From: Asticcacaulis sp. AC460
GTDB taxonomy: Bacteria; Pseudomonadota; Alphaproteobacteria; Caulobacterales; Caulobacteraceae
Direction: 5' to 3'
DNA: 46,425 bases
NCBI RefSeq assembly: GCF_000495795.1
Contig: NZ_AWGD01000027.1
Span: 1 to 46,425, forward strand
The notes under the pieces are model-generated. The model did no database searches, was not told where the DNA came from, and saw only the letters and a list, made by a program, of their open reading frames with translations. A program made the translations under genes and the position numbers. This document shows positions 33,400 through 41,761 of the stretch, in pieces; the stretch's first letter is position 1, and the number at the start of each line of letters is the position of its first letter.

Positions 33400-34146
33400 A
33401 TGAGTTGCCCCATGCCCCAAGCCGCCATCATGACCGAAACCGCCACTGCCACGCCGCTGCGCATCCTGATCGTCGACGACGACCGCGATATTCGCGAACT
33501 GACCGGCAACTTCCTCAGCCAGAACGGATTCACCATCCACACGGCTGCCCAGGGCAAGGAGATGGACAAGATCCTGACGCGCGGCGACATCGCCCTGGTG
33601 GTTCTGGACTATATGATGCCGGGCGAAGACGGCCTGTCGATCTGCAAGCGTCTGCAGGAACAGGGCGGACCGCCGGTGATCATGCTGTCGGCGCGCGGCG
33701 AAGAGATCGACCGCATCGTCGGCCTGGAACTGGGCGCCGACGACTACATCGCCAAGCCCTTTCATCCGCGTGAGCTTCTGGCGCGCATGCGCGCCGTCCT
33801 GCGCCGGCGCGAGGCCCGCACCGGTGGCGATAAGGGCGCGCCAGTCACGACCTTCTTCGGCTGGTCGCTGGACAATATCAAGCGCACCCTGACCCGTCCC
33901 GACGGCATCCAGGTGGCGCTGTCCAATGCCGAGTTCGAACTGCTGCGTGTCTTCCTCGACCGTCCCGGCCGCGCCCTGTCGCGCGACCAGATCCTCGATT
34001 ACCTGCACGGCCCCAATGCCGACAGTTTCGACCGGGCCATCGATGTCCAGATTTCGCGTCTGCGCCGCAAGCTGAGCGACGATCATAACGAAGACATCAT
34101 TCGCACCATCCGCGGCATCGGCTATATGTTCAAGCCGCTGAAGTAG
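33400..34146 (+). CDS. OmpR/PhoB-family response regulator
   Basis: 248 residues. Receiver domain: RILIVDDDRDIREL (acidic pocket), VVLDYMMPGEDG (phosphorylated Asp), VIMLSARGEEIDR (Ser) and DDYIAKPFHPREL (Lys). C-terminal winged helix: LSNAEFELLRVFLDRPGRAL ... RAIDVQISRLRRKLSD ... IIRTIRGIGYMF. In-frame ATGs at 33400, 33412 and 33430 all lack a clear ribosome-binding site; the last would still include the full receiver. Followed at 13 bp by its likely kinase. The regulated genes are unknown. Confidence 0.93.
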   Translation: MSCPMPQAAIMTETATATPLRILIVDDDRDIRELTGNFLSQNGFTIHTAAQGKEMDKILTRGDIALVVLDYMMPGEDGLSICKRLQEQGGPPVIMLSARGEEIDRIVGLELGADDYIAKPFHPRELLARMRAVLRRREARTGGDKGAPVTTFFGWSLDNIKRTLTRPDGIQVALSNAEFELLRVFLDRPGRALSRDQILDYLHGPNADSFDRAIDVQISRLRRKLSDDHNEDIIRTIRGIGYMFKPLK

Positions 34147-34159
34147 GATTTCGCATTCG

Positions 34160-35707
34160 TTGACGACCCAACCGAAACGCCGGCTCATTTCAGTCTTATC
34201 CCCTTGGCCAATCTTCTGGCAGGTCCTGGGGCTGAGCCTGGCTGTGCTGATCCTGGCGTTGGCCATCAACACCTTCCTGGTGATCAATGCGCCGGACCCG
34301 CCACCGTCGGGCTATACATTGGAAGAGGCGGCGACGGCGCTGAAGACCGGCAAGGTCGAGCTGCGCAATGGCCGGACCCTGACGACGACGACAGCGGCCA
34401 CGGCACCCGACTTCGTCAATCGGTCGGCGCCCGGGCATTTCGGCATGATGTCCGCCGCGCTCGAACAAAGGCTTGCGGCGCAACTGGGTGTACCGGCCGA
34501 CACGGTCAAGGTGCGCATACTGCCCCACCGGCGCACCTTCCGGTCGGGCCCGCGACCGATCGAGACCGACCGGATCGTGACGTTTCGCAATGAAGAGTTT
34601 GGTCGCAATGAAGAATTTGATAGGAACGATGGCCCCCCTACGGGCCCCGGCGGCCAAGCCGGGTTCCGCGCCGAGGGCGATATGCCGCCGCCGCCCAACG
34701 ACATGGCCGGCCCGATCATGCGGGTCGAGCGGCTGGAACTGCGCGGTGACATCGTCTATCCGCCGTTTTCCGCCGCGTGGAAGCTTAATGACGGCAGCTA
34801 TAGAGTCATCACGCCGCCGCAGGAGTTGATCGCGCCATGGCAGGTCCGCCTGCTGATCGGGTTCGGCCTGACCGCCCTGCTGATCCTGCCGCTGGCCTGG
34901 TGGCTGTCGCAGCGCCTGGCCGGGCCGATCGTCGCCTTCTCCGAAGCCGCGTCCAAGATCGGTGTCGAGGACAATGCCCCGCCGGTCCTGGCCGTCGGGC
35001 CGCTGGAGGTGCGCCAGGCCGCCGACGTGCTCAACGCCATGCAGGTGCGCATCCGCAAGCAGGTCGAAAGCCGCACCGCCCTGATGGGCGCCATCGCCCA
35101 CGACCTGAAGACGCCGTTGGCCCGGATGCGGCTGCGGATCGAGGACCTGCCCTCACCGCTGCGCGACAAGCTGGCCGACGATATCGCCCATATGGATGGG
35201 TTGATCCGTTCGGCCATGAGCTTTACCAGCGCCCACAAGCTGGGTGATAGTTTGCGGCCGATGGACCTGTCGGCCCTGGTCGAGACCCTGGCCGACGACC
35301 TGTGCGCCGTCTGCGAGATGGACACGGCCCTGATCGAGCCCAACATCATGATCAAGGGCGATATGGTGGCGCTGAAGCGCATCGTCACCAACCTGGTCGA
35401 AAACGCCGGCCGTTACGCCACCTCGTGCCGGATCGAGCTGGCGGCGCGCGGCCCTTCGGCCGAGGTCCGTATCGTCGACAACGGTCCGGGTCTGCCAACC
35501 GATCAGCTGGAGACGGTGTTCGAGCCCTTCTACCGCATGGAAAGCTCGCGCAGCCGCGATACCGGCGGCACGGGGTTAGGCCTGTCCGTGGCGCGCTCCC
35601 TGGCCGAAGCCCAAGGCGCTACCTTGAGCCTGCACAACCGCTATGAAGGCACGAAAGTCATCGGGCTGGAAGCACGTCTGGTCCTGCCGCGGCTGATGCG
35701 CAAGTAA
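34160..35707 (+). CDS. Sensor histidine kinase, EnvZ-like
   Basis: 515 residues. TM1 (~18-42), a ~190-residue periplasmic sensor region, TM2 (~228-247), HAMP (~248-300), HisKA with phospho-acceptor His in AIAHDLKTPLARMRLR, and HATPase_c with NLVENAGRY (N box), DNGPGL (G1) and GGTGLGLSVAR (G2). The start is TTG at 34160, the only initiation codon near the gene beginning, with AGGA about 13 bases upstream. The sensor domain contains an in-frame tandem duplication (RNEEFG-RNEEFD-RND) and Pro/Gly-rich stretches. Pairs with the preceding response regulator. Confidence 0.92.
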   Translation: MTTQPKRRLISVLSPWPIFWQVLGLSLAVLILALAINTFLVINAPDPPPSGYTLEEAATALKTGKVELRNGRTLTTTTAATAPDFVNRSAPGHFGMMSAALEQRLAAQLGVPADTVKVRILPHRRTFRSGPRPIETDRIVTFRNEEFGRNEEFDRNDGPPTGPGGQAGFRAEGDMPPPPNDMAGPIMRVERLELRGDIVYPPFSAAWKLNDGSYRVITPPQELIAPWQVRLLIGFGLTALLILPLAWWLSQRLAGPIVAFSEAASKIGVEDNAPPVLAVGPLEVRQAADVLNAMQVRIRKQVESRTALMGAIAHDLKTPLARMRLRIEDLPSPLRDKLADDIAHMDGLIRSAMSFTSAHKLGDSLRPMDLSALVETLADDLCAVCEMDTALIEPNIMIKGDMVALKRIVTNLVENAGRYATSCRIELAARGPSAEVRIVDNGPGLPTDQLETVFEPFYRMESSRSRDTGGTGLGLSVARSLAEAQGATLSLHNRYEGTKVIGLEARLVLPRLMRK

Positions 35708-35722
35708 CGGAAAAACGGTTAC

Positions 35723-35807
35723 AAATTCGACCATCGGGGTGGAATTTCTGCGTTAGCGTTACCATATTGGGTGCGGCGCGAAATAGGGCTTGACTTCAAG
35801 GCCTTGA
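35723..35807 (+). promoter_or_regulatory. gap promoter region with two palindromes
   Basis: AAATTCGACC...GGTGGAATTT (35723-35747) is a near-symmetric inverted repeat. A possible -35 box TTGACT (35790-35795) abuts a perfect 12-bp palindrome TCAAGGCCTTGA (35796-35807). Both lie 50-130 bases before the gap start. Regulator not identifiable. Confidence 0.4.
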
Positions 35808-35854
35808 GGTTCAAGAACCGCGTCGAAAAAAGACCCATAGCAAAGGATGCTCCC

Positions 35855-36877
35855 ATGGCTTTACGTGTCGCCATCAACGGGTTCGGCCGCATCGGCCGCC
35901 TGGTTCTCCGCTCCATCGTCGAACATGGCCGCACCGACATCGAAGTCGTGGCGATCAACGACCTGGGCCCGGTGGAAACCAATGCCCACCTGTTGCGCTA
36001 CGACTCCGTACATGGCCGCTTCCCGGGCAAGGTCACGGTCGACGGTGACAGCATCACCCTGATCAAGGACGGCAAGACCTACGGCCCGATCAAGGTGACG
36101 GCCATCAAGAACCCGGCCGAACTGCCGCACAAGGAACTGGGCGTCGACATCGCCTTGGAATGCACCGGCATCTTCACCGCCCGCGACAAGGCCGCCCTGC
36201 ACCTGGACGCCGGCGCCAAGAAGGTCATCGTCTCGGCCCCGGCCGACGGCGCCGACAAGACCATCGTCTATGGCGTCAACCATGACAGCCTGACCAAGGA
36301 CGACACGGTCATCTCCAATGCGTCGTGCACCACCAACTGCCTGGCGCCGGTCGCCAAGGTGTTGCAGGACCTGTGCGGCATCGAGCGTGGTTACATGACC
36401 ACCATCCACAGCTACACCAACGACCAGCCGTCGCTGGACCAGATGCACAAGGATCTGTACCGCGCCCGCGCCGCGTCACTGAGCATGATCCCGACCTCGA
36501 CCGGCGCCGCCAAGGCCGTCGGCCTGGTGCTGCCGGAGTTGAAGGGCAAGCTGGACGGTTCGTCGATCCGCGTGCCGACCCCGAACGTGTCGGCGGTCGA
36601 CCTGGTCTTCGTGCCGGGCCGCAATGTCACCAAGGACGAGATCAACAATGCTATCATCGCCGCCGCGGAAGGCACCATGAAGGGCGTTCTGGACTACACC
36701 AACGAGCCGCTGGTGTCGTCGGACTTCAACCACGCGCCGGCGTCGTCGACCTTCGCGCTGAACCAGACCCAGATCGTCGATGGCGGCCTGGTCCGGATTC
36801 TCAGCTGGTACGATAACGAATGGGGCTTCTCGTCCCGGATGGCCGATACGGCCGTCTACTTCGGCAAGCTGATTTGA
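35855..36877 (+). CDS. gap: Glyceraldehyde-3-phosphate dehydrogenase, type I
   Basis: 340 residues from ATG 35855, where AAAGGA is 8 bases upstream (28 extra codons in the open frame are leader). [15 protein letters not shown] is the dinucleotide fold, [13 protein letters not shown] holds the catalytic Cys, with the base His in [22 protein letters not shown] closes the protein. Interconverts glyceraldehyde 3-phosphate and 1,3-bisphosphoglycerate, matching pgk 1.4 kb downstream. Ends in a strong terminator, so pgk has its own promoter or is reached from the small membrane protein genes. Confidence 0.97.
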   Translation: MALRVAINGFGRIGRLVLRSIVEHGRTDIEVVAINDLGPVETNAHLLRYDSVHGRFPGKVTVDGDSITLIKDGKTYGPIKVTAIKNPAELPHKELGVDIALECTGIFTARDKAALHLDAGAKKVIVSAPADGADKTIVYGVNHDSLTKDDTVISNASCTTNCLAPVAKVLQDLCGIERGYMTTIHSYTNDQPSLDQMHKDLYRARAASLSMIPTSTGAAKAVGLVLPELKGKLDGSSIRVPTPNVSAVDLVFVPGRNVTKDEINNAIIAAAEGTMKGVLDYTNEPLVSSDFNHAPASSTFALNQTQIVDGGLVRILSWYDNEWGFSSRMADTAVYFGKLI

Positions 36878-36883
36878 TAACTT

Positions 36884-36915
36884 AAACCCCGCCGGACCGT
36901 CCGGCGGGGTTTTTC
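36884..36915 (+). terminator. gap: Rho-independent terminator behind gap
   Basis: AAACCCCGCCGGAC / CCGGCGGGGTTTTTC: a GC-rich 11-bp stem, tight loop, and five T. Seven bases after the gap stop. Confidence 0.95.
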
Positions 36916-36929
36916 AATTGGGGGGAACG

Positions 36930-37277
36930 ATGGAAAAAGCCGGCGGGCTGACCTTCTGGTCGGCATGGTCGTTGTGGAGCTTTCTAATCGGAGCACTATG
37001 GGTCTATCCGGCGATGCTCCTGCATTATGCGTTGGCGCTTTCCGACTGGACGCCCCTGCCCGCCGAGACGGCCCGGCTTATAACTCCAAGCCTTTCCGTT
37101 GCCGCCGGTGCCATCTTCCTGGCGTTTATGATCCGGTCGGCCATCAAGCGATTTTCGGCATCCAGCCCGATTGTGGTGACCGCGATCGCGCTTGCAGCGG
37201 GTCTTGGTTTCATCGCCCTGGGACTTGCGGCAGCCCTGAAACTGGGGCTGGGATCCATGCGCCCATTGTCTTTCTGA
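36930..37277 (+). CDS. Small membrane protein between gap and pgk (1)
   Basis: 115 residues from ATG 36930, which has a G-run (GGGGGGAACG) directly upstream. Three hydrophobic segments (near 15-35, 55-75 and 85-107). No family recognised. Begins right behind the gap terminator. First of three unrelated-to-glycolysis small membrane proteins in this interval; similarity to the other two is not obvious at sequence level. Confidence 0.7.
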   Translation: MEKAGGLTFWSAWSLWSFLIGALWVYPAMLLHYALALSDWTPLPAETARLITPSLSVAAGAIFLAFMIRSAIKRFSASSPIVVTAIALAAGLGFIALGLAAALKLGLGSMRPLSF

Positions 37278-37355
37278 TGGGTGATGTAATTCGGTTAACC
37301 ATCTGGTAAGGTCTTCCCGTTCTCCCCAATGGGGGCGTCCGTATGGGGAGGGAAG

Positions 37356-37757
37356 ATGCCGGAAAGCGCGAATACATCCGAGATTGTCGAGGGCGCCTTC
37401 TGCCCGTTGCCGTTTCCCGTCGTGCGCTGGCTGATGATGGCCGGCCTGTGCGGCCTGCTGTACCTGCCTGCCTTTTATCTGGTGTTGGTTGTCGCAGGAT
37501 TTCTCGGCTTCCTGGCCCTGCCGATGATGATGGCGGTCGGATTCGCCCCACTGGTCTTCATGGGAGTCTACCTGTATGCCGCTCTGCGTCACCGCAAGGG
37601 CAGCCCACGATCGCTGCGCCAGCCGACCGTTTTCTCCCTGATCGGTACCCTGGTGCTCATTCCCTTTATCTGGATGTCGGGCCTGACCCTGTTCGCCACC
37701 ATCCTGAACCTGTCAGGTCTCGGGGCGTGGCTCGACATCGGCGGACATATCGCCTGA
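37356..37757 (+). CDS. Small membrane protein between gap and pgk (2)
   Basis: 133 residues from ATG 37356 (GGGAGGGAAG upstream). Three to four hydrophobic segments. The second half (RQPTVFSLIGTLVLIPFIWM) matches the corresponding stretch of the next protein (RRPAFLSLVGVLVLMAIVWL), so the two are probably paralogues. No family name known. Separated by 78 bp from its left neighbour and 65 bp from its right. Confidence 0.7.
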   Translation: MPESANTSEIVEGAFCPLPFPVVRWLMMAGLCGLLYLPAFYLVLVVAGFLGFLALPMMMAVGFAPLVFMGVYLYAALRHRKGSPRSLRQPTVFSLIGTLVLIPFIWMSGLTLFATILNLSGLGAWLDIGGHIA

Positions 37758-37822
37758 CTGTAATTCCGCAAGGTCCTATGGTAGGGTTGGCCTCAGGTGG
37801 CGGGAATTTTGGTGGGGGAAAC

Positions 37823-38227
37823 ATGTCCGATGACATCGCAAAAAAGGCGGTCCGCGGGCGGCCGTTCCGGCCGTGGCTGTGGTCGCTGCTGGCCGGGGCG
37901 ACCGGACTGTCGTACTTTCCCGGGATCGGCCTGACCATTGCCTTCCAGGATGCCTACCCTAAGGCCGCCAACCTGGCCGCCCGGGTCATCATGTACCTGC
38001 CGGCGGCCGTTGCCGGCCTGTATCTGGTATTTGCGCTGCTGCACTATATCGGTCCGAAAACGGTGCGGCGTCCGGCCTTCCTCAGTCTGGTCGGGGTTCT
38101 GGTCCTGATGGCCATTGTCTGGCTGGTGGACTTCGCGGCTGGGGCCGTCCTGGTCCAGAAATTCGGCATGATCGACTGGATCATGAGCGGAGACCCTATC
38201 GGACAGCTCACTGCCGGCAAAAAATAG
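37823..38227 (+). CDS. Small membrane protein between gap and pgk (3), paralogue of (2)
   Basis: 134 residues from ATG 37823 with GGGGGAAAC before it, the same kind of G-rich ribosome-binding site as at 36930. Four hydrophobic segments; ends in a charged GQLTAGKK. The first half aligns loosely with the previous protein, the RRPAFLSLVGVLVLM stretch clearly. Followed at 79 bp by pgk. Function unknown; a transport or envelope role is only a guess from the membrane segments. Confidence 0.7.
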   Translation: MSDDIAKKAVRGRPFRPWLWSLLAGATGLSYFPGIGLTIAFQDAYPKAANLAARVIMYLPAAVAGLYLVFALLHYIGPKTVRRPAFLSLVGVLVLMAIVWLVDFAAGAVLVQKFGMIDWIMSGDPIGQLTAGKK

Positions 38228-38306
38228 CCGTAGGGCGCATCTCTGTTTGCCTTCCGCGCACCGGCGCGATAAGCCAGCCCCGTCTTTCAGCGCATAAGGA
38301 TCGGCC

Positions 38307-39503
38307 ATGGCTTTCAAGACCCTCGACGACGTTTCGGACCTCAACGGCAAGATCGCCCTGGTGCGGGTCGATTTCAACGTGCCGATGGAAGACGGCCGCA
38401 TCACCGACGACACCCGCCTGAGGGTCGCCATCCCGACCATCGAAAAGCTGGTCGCCAAGGGCGCCAAGGTCGCCCTGCTGGCTCACTTCGACCGCCCCAA
38501 GGGCAAGATTGTCCCGGAAATGTCGCTGCGCCCCGTCGCCGGTCCGCTGTCGGAACTGCTGGGCAAGACCGTCGGCTTTGCCAGCGACTGTGTCGGCCCC
38601 GCTGCCGCCGATCTGCTGAAGCTGTTGCCGGCGGGTAGCGTTGCCCTACTGGAAAACGTGCGCTTCCATGCCGGTGAAGAAAAGAACGATCCCGAATTCG
38701 CGCAACAGCTGGCGGACATCGGCGACATCTATGTCAATGACGCCTTCTCGGCTGCCCACCGCGCCCACGCCTCGACCGAAGGCGTCGCCAAGCTGCTGCC
38801 GGCCTATGCCGGGGAAAGCATGCGCCGTGAACTGGACGCGCTGGAAGCCGCGCTGGGCAATCCGCAGCGTCCGACGCTCGGCATCGTCGGCGGCTCCAAG
38901 GTGTCGACCAAGCTGGACCTGCTGAAGAACCTGGTCGGCAAGCTGGACGCCCTGGCGATCGGCGGCGGCATGGCCAACACCTTCCTGTACGCGCAAGGTG
39001 TCGAAGTCGGCGGTTCGCTGTGCGAAAAGGACCTGAAGGACACTGCCCTGGAAATCCTGAAAGAGGCAGAGGCCCAGGGCTGCCGCATCCTGCTGCCCGT
39101 CGACGTCGTCGTGGCCCAGGAATTCAAGGCCCATGCGCCGTCGCGCACGCAGGACGTTGATGCAGTGCTTTCGGCCGACGACAAGATTTTCGACGCAGGC
39201 CCGAAGACGGTCGATCAGCTTACTGAAGTTATGGCGGCGTCGAAGACCCTGATCTGGAACGGGCCTCTGGGTGTGTTTGAATTGCCACCGTTCGACGCGG
39301 CGACGGTTGCGGCGGCGAAATTTGCTGCATCGCAAACAAAATCCGGTAAGCTGGTAGCGGTCGCGGGCGGTGGGGACACCGTCGCCGCGCTGAACCATGC
39401 CGGGGTATCCGAAGACATGACCTTCGTGTCGACGGCCGGTGGCGCCTTCCTGGAATGGATGGAAGGCAAGGTTCTGCCCGGCGTCGCGGCCCTTGAACAG
39501 TAA
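38307..39503 (+). CDS. pgk: Phosphoglycerate kinase
   Basis: 398 residues. [18 protein letters not shown] at the N-terminus, AHFDRPKGK (where many have SHLGRPKG), [37 protein letters not shown] and [14 protein letters not shown] in the ATP-binding lobe. Transfers phosphate between 1,3-bisphosphoglycerate and ADP. AAGGA lies 6 bases before the ATG. Between gap and fba as in many alphaproteobacterial central carbon clusters. Confidence 0.97.
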   Translation: MAFKTLDDVSDLNGKIALVRVDFNVPMEDGRITDDTRLRVAIPTIEKLVAKGAKVALLAHFDRPKGKIVPEMSLRPVAGPLSELLGKTVGFASDCVGPAAADLLKLLPAGSVALLENVRFHAGEEKNDPEFAQQLADIGDIYVNDAFSAAHRAHASTEGVAKLLPAYAGESMRRELDALEAALGNPQRPTLGIVGGSKVSTKLDLLKNLVGKLDALAIGGGMANTFLYAQGVEVGGSLCEKDLKDTALEILKEAEAQGCRILLPVDVVVAQEFKAHAPSRTQDVDAVLSADDKIFDAGPKTVDQLTEVMAASKTLIWNGPLGVFELPPFDAATVAAAKFAASQTKSGKLVAVAGGGDTVAALNHAGVSEDMTFVSTAGGAFLEWMEGKVLPGVAALEQ

Positions 39504-39529
39504 GAGGAAACGATTTAATCTTTAATTCC

Positions 39530-39567
39530 AAGCGGTTCACAAGGTCAAAAGGCCAGACCGCTTTATT
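39530..39567 (+). terminator. pgk: Terminator-like hairpin behind pgk
   Basis: AAGCGGT / ACCGCTT outer stem with an inner GGTC-AAAA-GGCC, followed by TTATT. A second small hairpin, GCCG-AAATA-CGGC, with a T6 tail follows at 39621-39642, before fba. The 192-bp pgk-fba gap therefore probably separates two transcripts. Confidence 0.55.
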
Positions 39568-39695
39568 CACGGCCCCGCCACAGGGCCAGAACCACAGCCA
39601 GCACGGAGTTGGCGTGGTGCGCCGAAATACGGCTGGTTTTTTGCCGTCTTCAGCCCACCAGGGTCGCTCCGCCATTGAAAGAGGGAAAATTTCAC

Positions 39696-40733
39696 ATGGC
39701 CCGTATCAGCCTTCGCCAATTGCTCGACCACGCCGCCGAGTACGACTACGGCATGCCCGCCTACAATATCAACAATATGGAACAGGGCCTCGCCATCATG
39801 GAGGCGGCCCGCCGCACCCAGTCGCCGGTCATCATCCAGGCCTCGCGCGGCGCCCGCGCCTATTCCAATGACCTGATGCTGAAGCGGATGATCAACGCCC
39901 TGGTCGAGATCTACCCCGAAATTCCCCTGTGCATGCACCAGGACCACGGCAACAGCGTCGGGACCTGCGCCTCGGCCATCCAGCACGGCTTTACCTCGGT
40001 GATGATGGACGGCTCGCTGAAGGCCGATGCCAAGACCCCGGCCGATTTCGAGTACAATGTCGATGTCACCCGCCGGGTCGTCGAAATGGCCCATGCCTGC
40101 GGCGTATCGGTCGAGGGCGAGTTGGGGGTTCTGGGTTCGCTGGAAACCGGCATGGGTGAGGCCGAGGACGGCCACGGCGCCGAGGGCGTTTTGGACCATT
40201 CGCAGCTTCTGACCGATCCGGACCAGGCGGTCGATTTCGTTGCCCAGACCAATGTCGACGCTTTGGCGATTGCCATGGGCACTTCGCACGGCGCCTACAA
40301 GTTCACGCGCAAGCCCGATGGTGACGTCCTGGCCATGAACGTCATCGCCGCGATCCACAAGCGCCTGCCCAATACCCACCTGGTGATGCACGGGTCGTCG
40401 TCGGTGCCGCAGGAACTGCAGGACCTGATCAACGAATACGGCGGCAAGATGCCGCAAACCTGGGGCGTGCCGGTCGAGGAACTGCAAAAGGCTATCAAGA
40501 TGGGCGTGCGCAAGATCAATATCGACACCGACCTGCGCCTTGCCATCACCGCCGGCATCCGCGAGACCTTCACCAAGTCGCCGGAAGTGTTCGACCCGCG
40601 CACCTATTTTAAGCCGGCCTATGCCATGATGCAGAAGGTGTGCGAGGACCGCTTCGAGCAGTTCGGCGCCGCCGGCAATGCCCCGAAGATCAAGCCGGTC
40701 GGGTTGTCGACCATGGCGCAGTTCTACCTGTAG
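39696..40733 (+). CDS. fba: Fructose-bisphosphate aldolase, class II (Calvin-cycle subtype)
   Basis: 345 residues, the length of the longer class II B/CbbA type. Start at ATG 39696 with GAGGG 11 bases upstream; 29 extra codons in the open frame are leader sequence. [17 protein letters not shown] carries the substrate- and zinc-binding His/Asp, [20 protein letters not shown] the loop typical of this subtype, SHGAYKF the next His, and [12 protein letters not shown] another. Cleaves fructose 1,6-bisphosphate to triose phosphates. Ends the sugar-phosphate block started by tkt. Confidence 0.96.
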   Translation: MARISLRQLLDHAAEYDYGMPAYNINNMEQGLAIMEAARRTQSPVIIQASRGARAYSNDLMLKRMINALVEIYPEIPLCMHQDHGNSVGTCASAIQHGFTSVMMDGSLKADAKTPADFEYNVDVTRRVVEMAHACGVSVEGELGVLGSLETGMGEAEDGHGAEGVLDHSQLLTDPDQAVDFVAQTNVDALAIAMGTSHGAYKFTRKPDGDVLAMNVIAAIHKRLPNTHLVMHGSSSVPQELQDLINEYGGKMPQTWGVPVEELQKAIKMGVRKINIDTDLRLAITAGIRETFTKSPEVFDPRTYFKPAYAMMQKVCEDRFEQFGAAGNAPKIKPVGLSTMAQFYL

Positions 40734-40784
40734 CGGCCAACGGGCGCATTGACTTGGCAGGTTATATGCGCTTGAACGCCCGCC

Positions 40785-41372
40785 ATGCTGATCCAGTTTA
40801 AACGCCGCTTTTCCATGGCTCATCGTCTGCGCTTCGATTCCGTATCGAAGTGCATGACGCCGCACGGCCATAACGAGTTCGTGGCTGTCAGCCTGCAGCC
40901 GAAGCCCGAGGCGACCGGTATGGACTGGGGTAATGCCAACTATGCCGCCAGCTTCGCAGACCTGAAGCGCCACTGGCATGGCTTTGTCGACGATGCGCTG
41001 GACCATGCGTTTCAGTTGGGCGCCGACGATCCGATGCTGGGCTATTTCCGCGACCATGAGCCGGAGTTGCTGCCGCGGTTACTGGTCATCCAGGGCGATC
41101 CGACCACTGAAGCGGTCGCCACGGCGCTATATATGAAACTCGACGCCATACTGGCGAAGTTCCGGCCGGATTTCGAATGCGTCCGTTTCGAGATTGAAGA
41201 GACCCCGACCAACAGCATCATCCTGACGCCCGAGGATGTCGCCGCCTGCCCGATCCGGCTGGGTGAATGGTGCCACCGGGCGGATCTGAGTTTGAACGAC
41301 ATAGTGCCGGTGGATAGCTGGGGGCAATTTGACTCGCCCTCAAACAGCGAAGCAATAGGGCAAAAAAAATGA
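40785..41372 (+). CDS. 6-pyruvoyl-tetrahydropterin synthase / QueD family protein
   Basis: 195 residues, longer than a minimal QueD (~120). Zinc His in FSMAHRL (~12) and in CMTPHGHNE (~28, 30); the catalytic Cys of the CxxxHGH motif is kept, so it is not the Cys-less PTPS-III type that bypasses FolB. ETPTNSIIL replaces the usual ETPTSxxx near residue 145. Directly before folB with a 4-base overlap. Acts on dihydroneopterin triphosphate in this family; whether the product feeds queuosine, folate or another pterin is open, since no queC/queE or folE is nearby. Confidence 0.85.
   Translation: MLIQFKRRFSMAHRLRFDSVSKCMTPHGHNEFVAVSLQPKPEATGMDWGNANYAASFADLKRHWHGFVDDALDHAFQLGADDPMLGYFRDHEPELLPRLLVIQGDPTTEAVATALYMKLDAILAKFRPDFECVRFEIEETPTNSIILTPEDVAACPIRLGEWCHRADLSLNDIVPVDSWGQFDSPSNSEAIGQKK
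41362..41372 (+). other. Slippery A-run with immediate stop at the PTPS/folB junction
   Basis: In the PTPS frame the sequence reads CAA-AAA-AAA-TGA, i.e. a classic A_AAA_AAA heptamer followed by a stop. A -1 slip puts the ribosome exactly into ATG-ATG-ACC of folB, so no extra residues or stops intervene. Whether it is used is not shown. Confidence 0.4.
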
Positions 41373-41719
41373 TGACCTCGCGCCGCGTCTTCGTTCAAGG
41401 TCTGCGCATCGAAGCCGCCATCGGGATTTATGATCACGAGCACGGCCGCACCCAGCCGCTGATCATCGACACGGTGATCGATCTGGGCCTACATGAGATC
41501 ACCGGTCTGAAGGACACGCTGAACTACGAACTGGTCGGCAAGATCGCGCGCGACATCGTGGCGAAGGGGCATATCCGGCTGGTCGAGACCCTGGCCGAAG
41601 ACATGGCGTCGGAGTTGTTAACATTGCCGCACGTCCAGAAGGTGGAGCTATCGATCACCAAGCCTGAAGCGTTAAGCGACGCAGACCGGGCCGGTGTGAC
41701 CGTCGTGTATGCGCACTGA
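41369..41719 (+). CDS. folB: Dihydroneopterin aldolase
   Basis: 116 residues. VFVQGLRIEAAIGIYDHEH is the N-terminal strand and substrate loop, HIRLVETLAEDMASELL the central helix with the conserved Glu, and VELSITKPEAL holds the catalytic Lys. Converts dihydroneopterin to 6-hydroxymethyl-dihydropterin in folate synthesis. Starts with two ATG in a row (41369, 41372), the first overlapping the upstream stop as ATGA. Other folate genes are not in the window. Confidence 0.94.
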   Translation: MMTSRRVFVQGLRIEAAIGIYDHEHGRTQPLIIDTVIDLGLHEITGLKDTLNYELVGKIARDIVAKGHIRLVETLAEDMASELLTLPHVQKVELSITKPEALSDADRAGVTVVYAH

Positions 41720-41761
41720 GACCAACCGACGCCGTGTCAGGCGAAGCTTTCTTCTCTCTAC

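Noticed and set aside
39567..41057. 496-codon minus-strand frame
   Set aside because: Antisense to fba and the PTPS gene; no recognisable domain.
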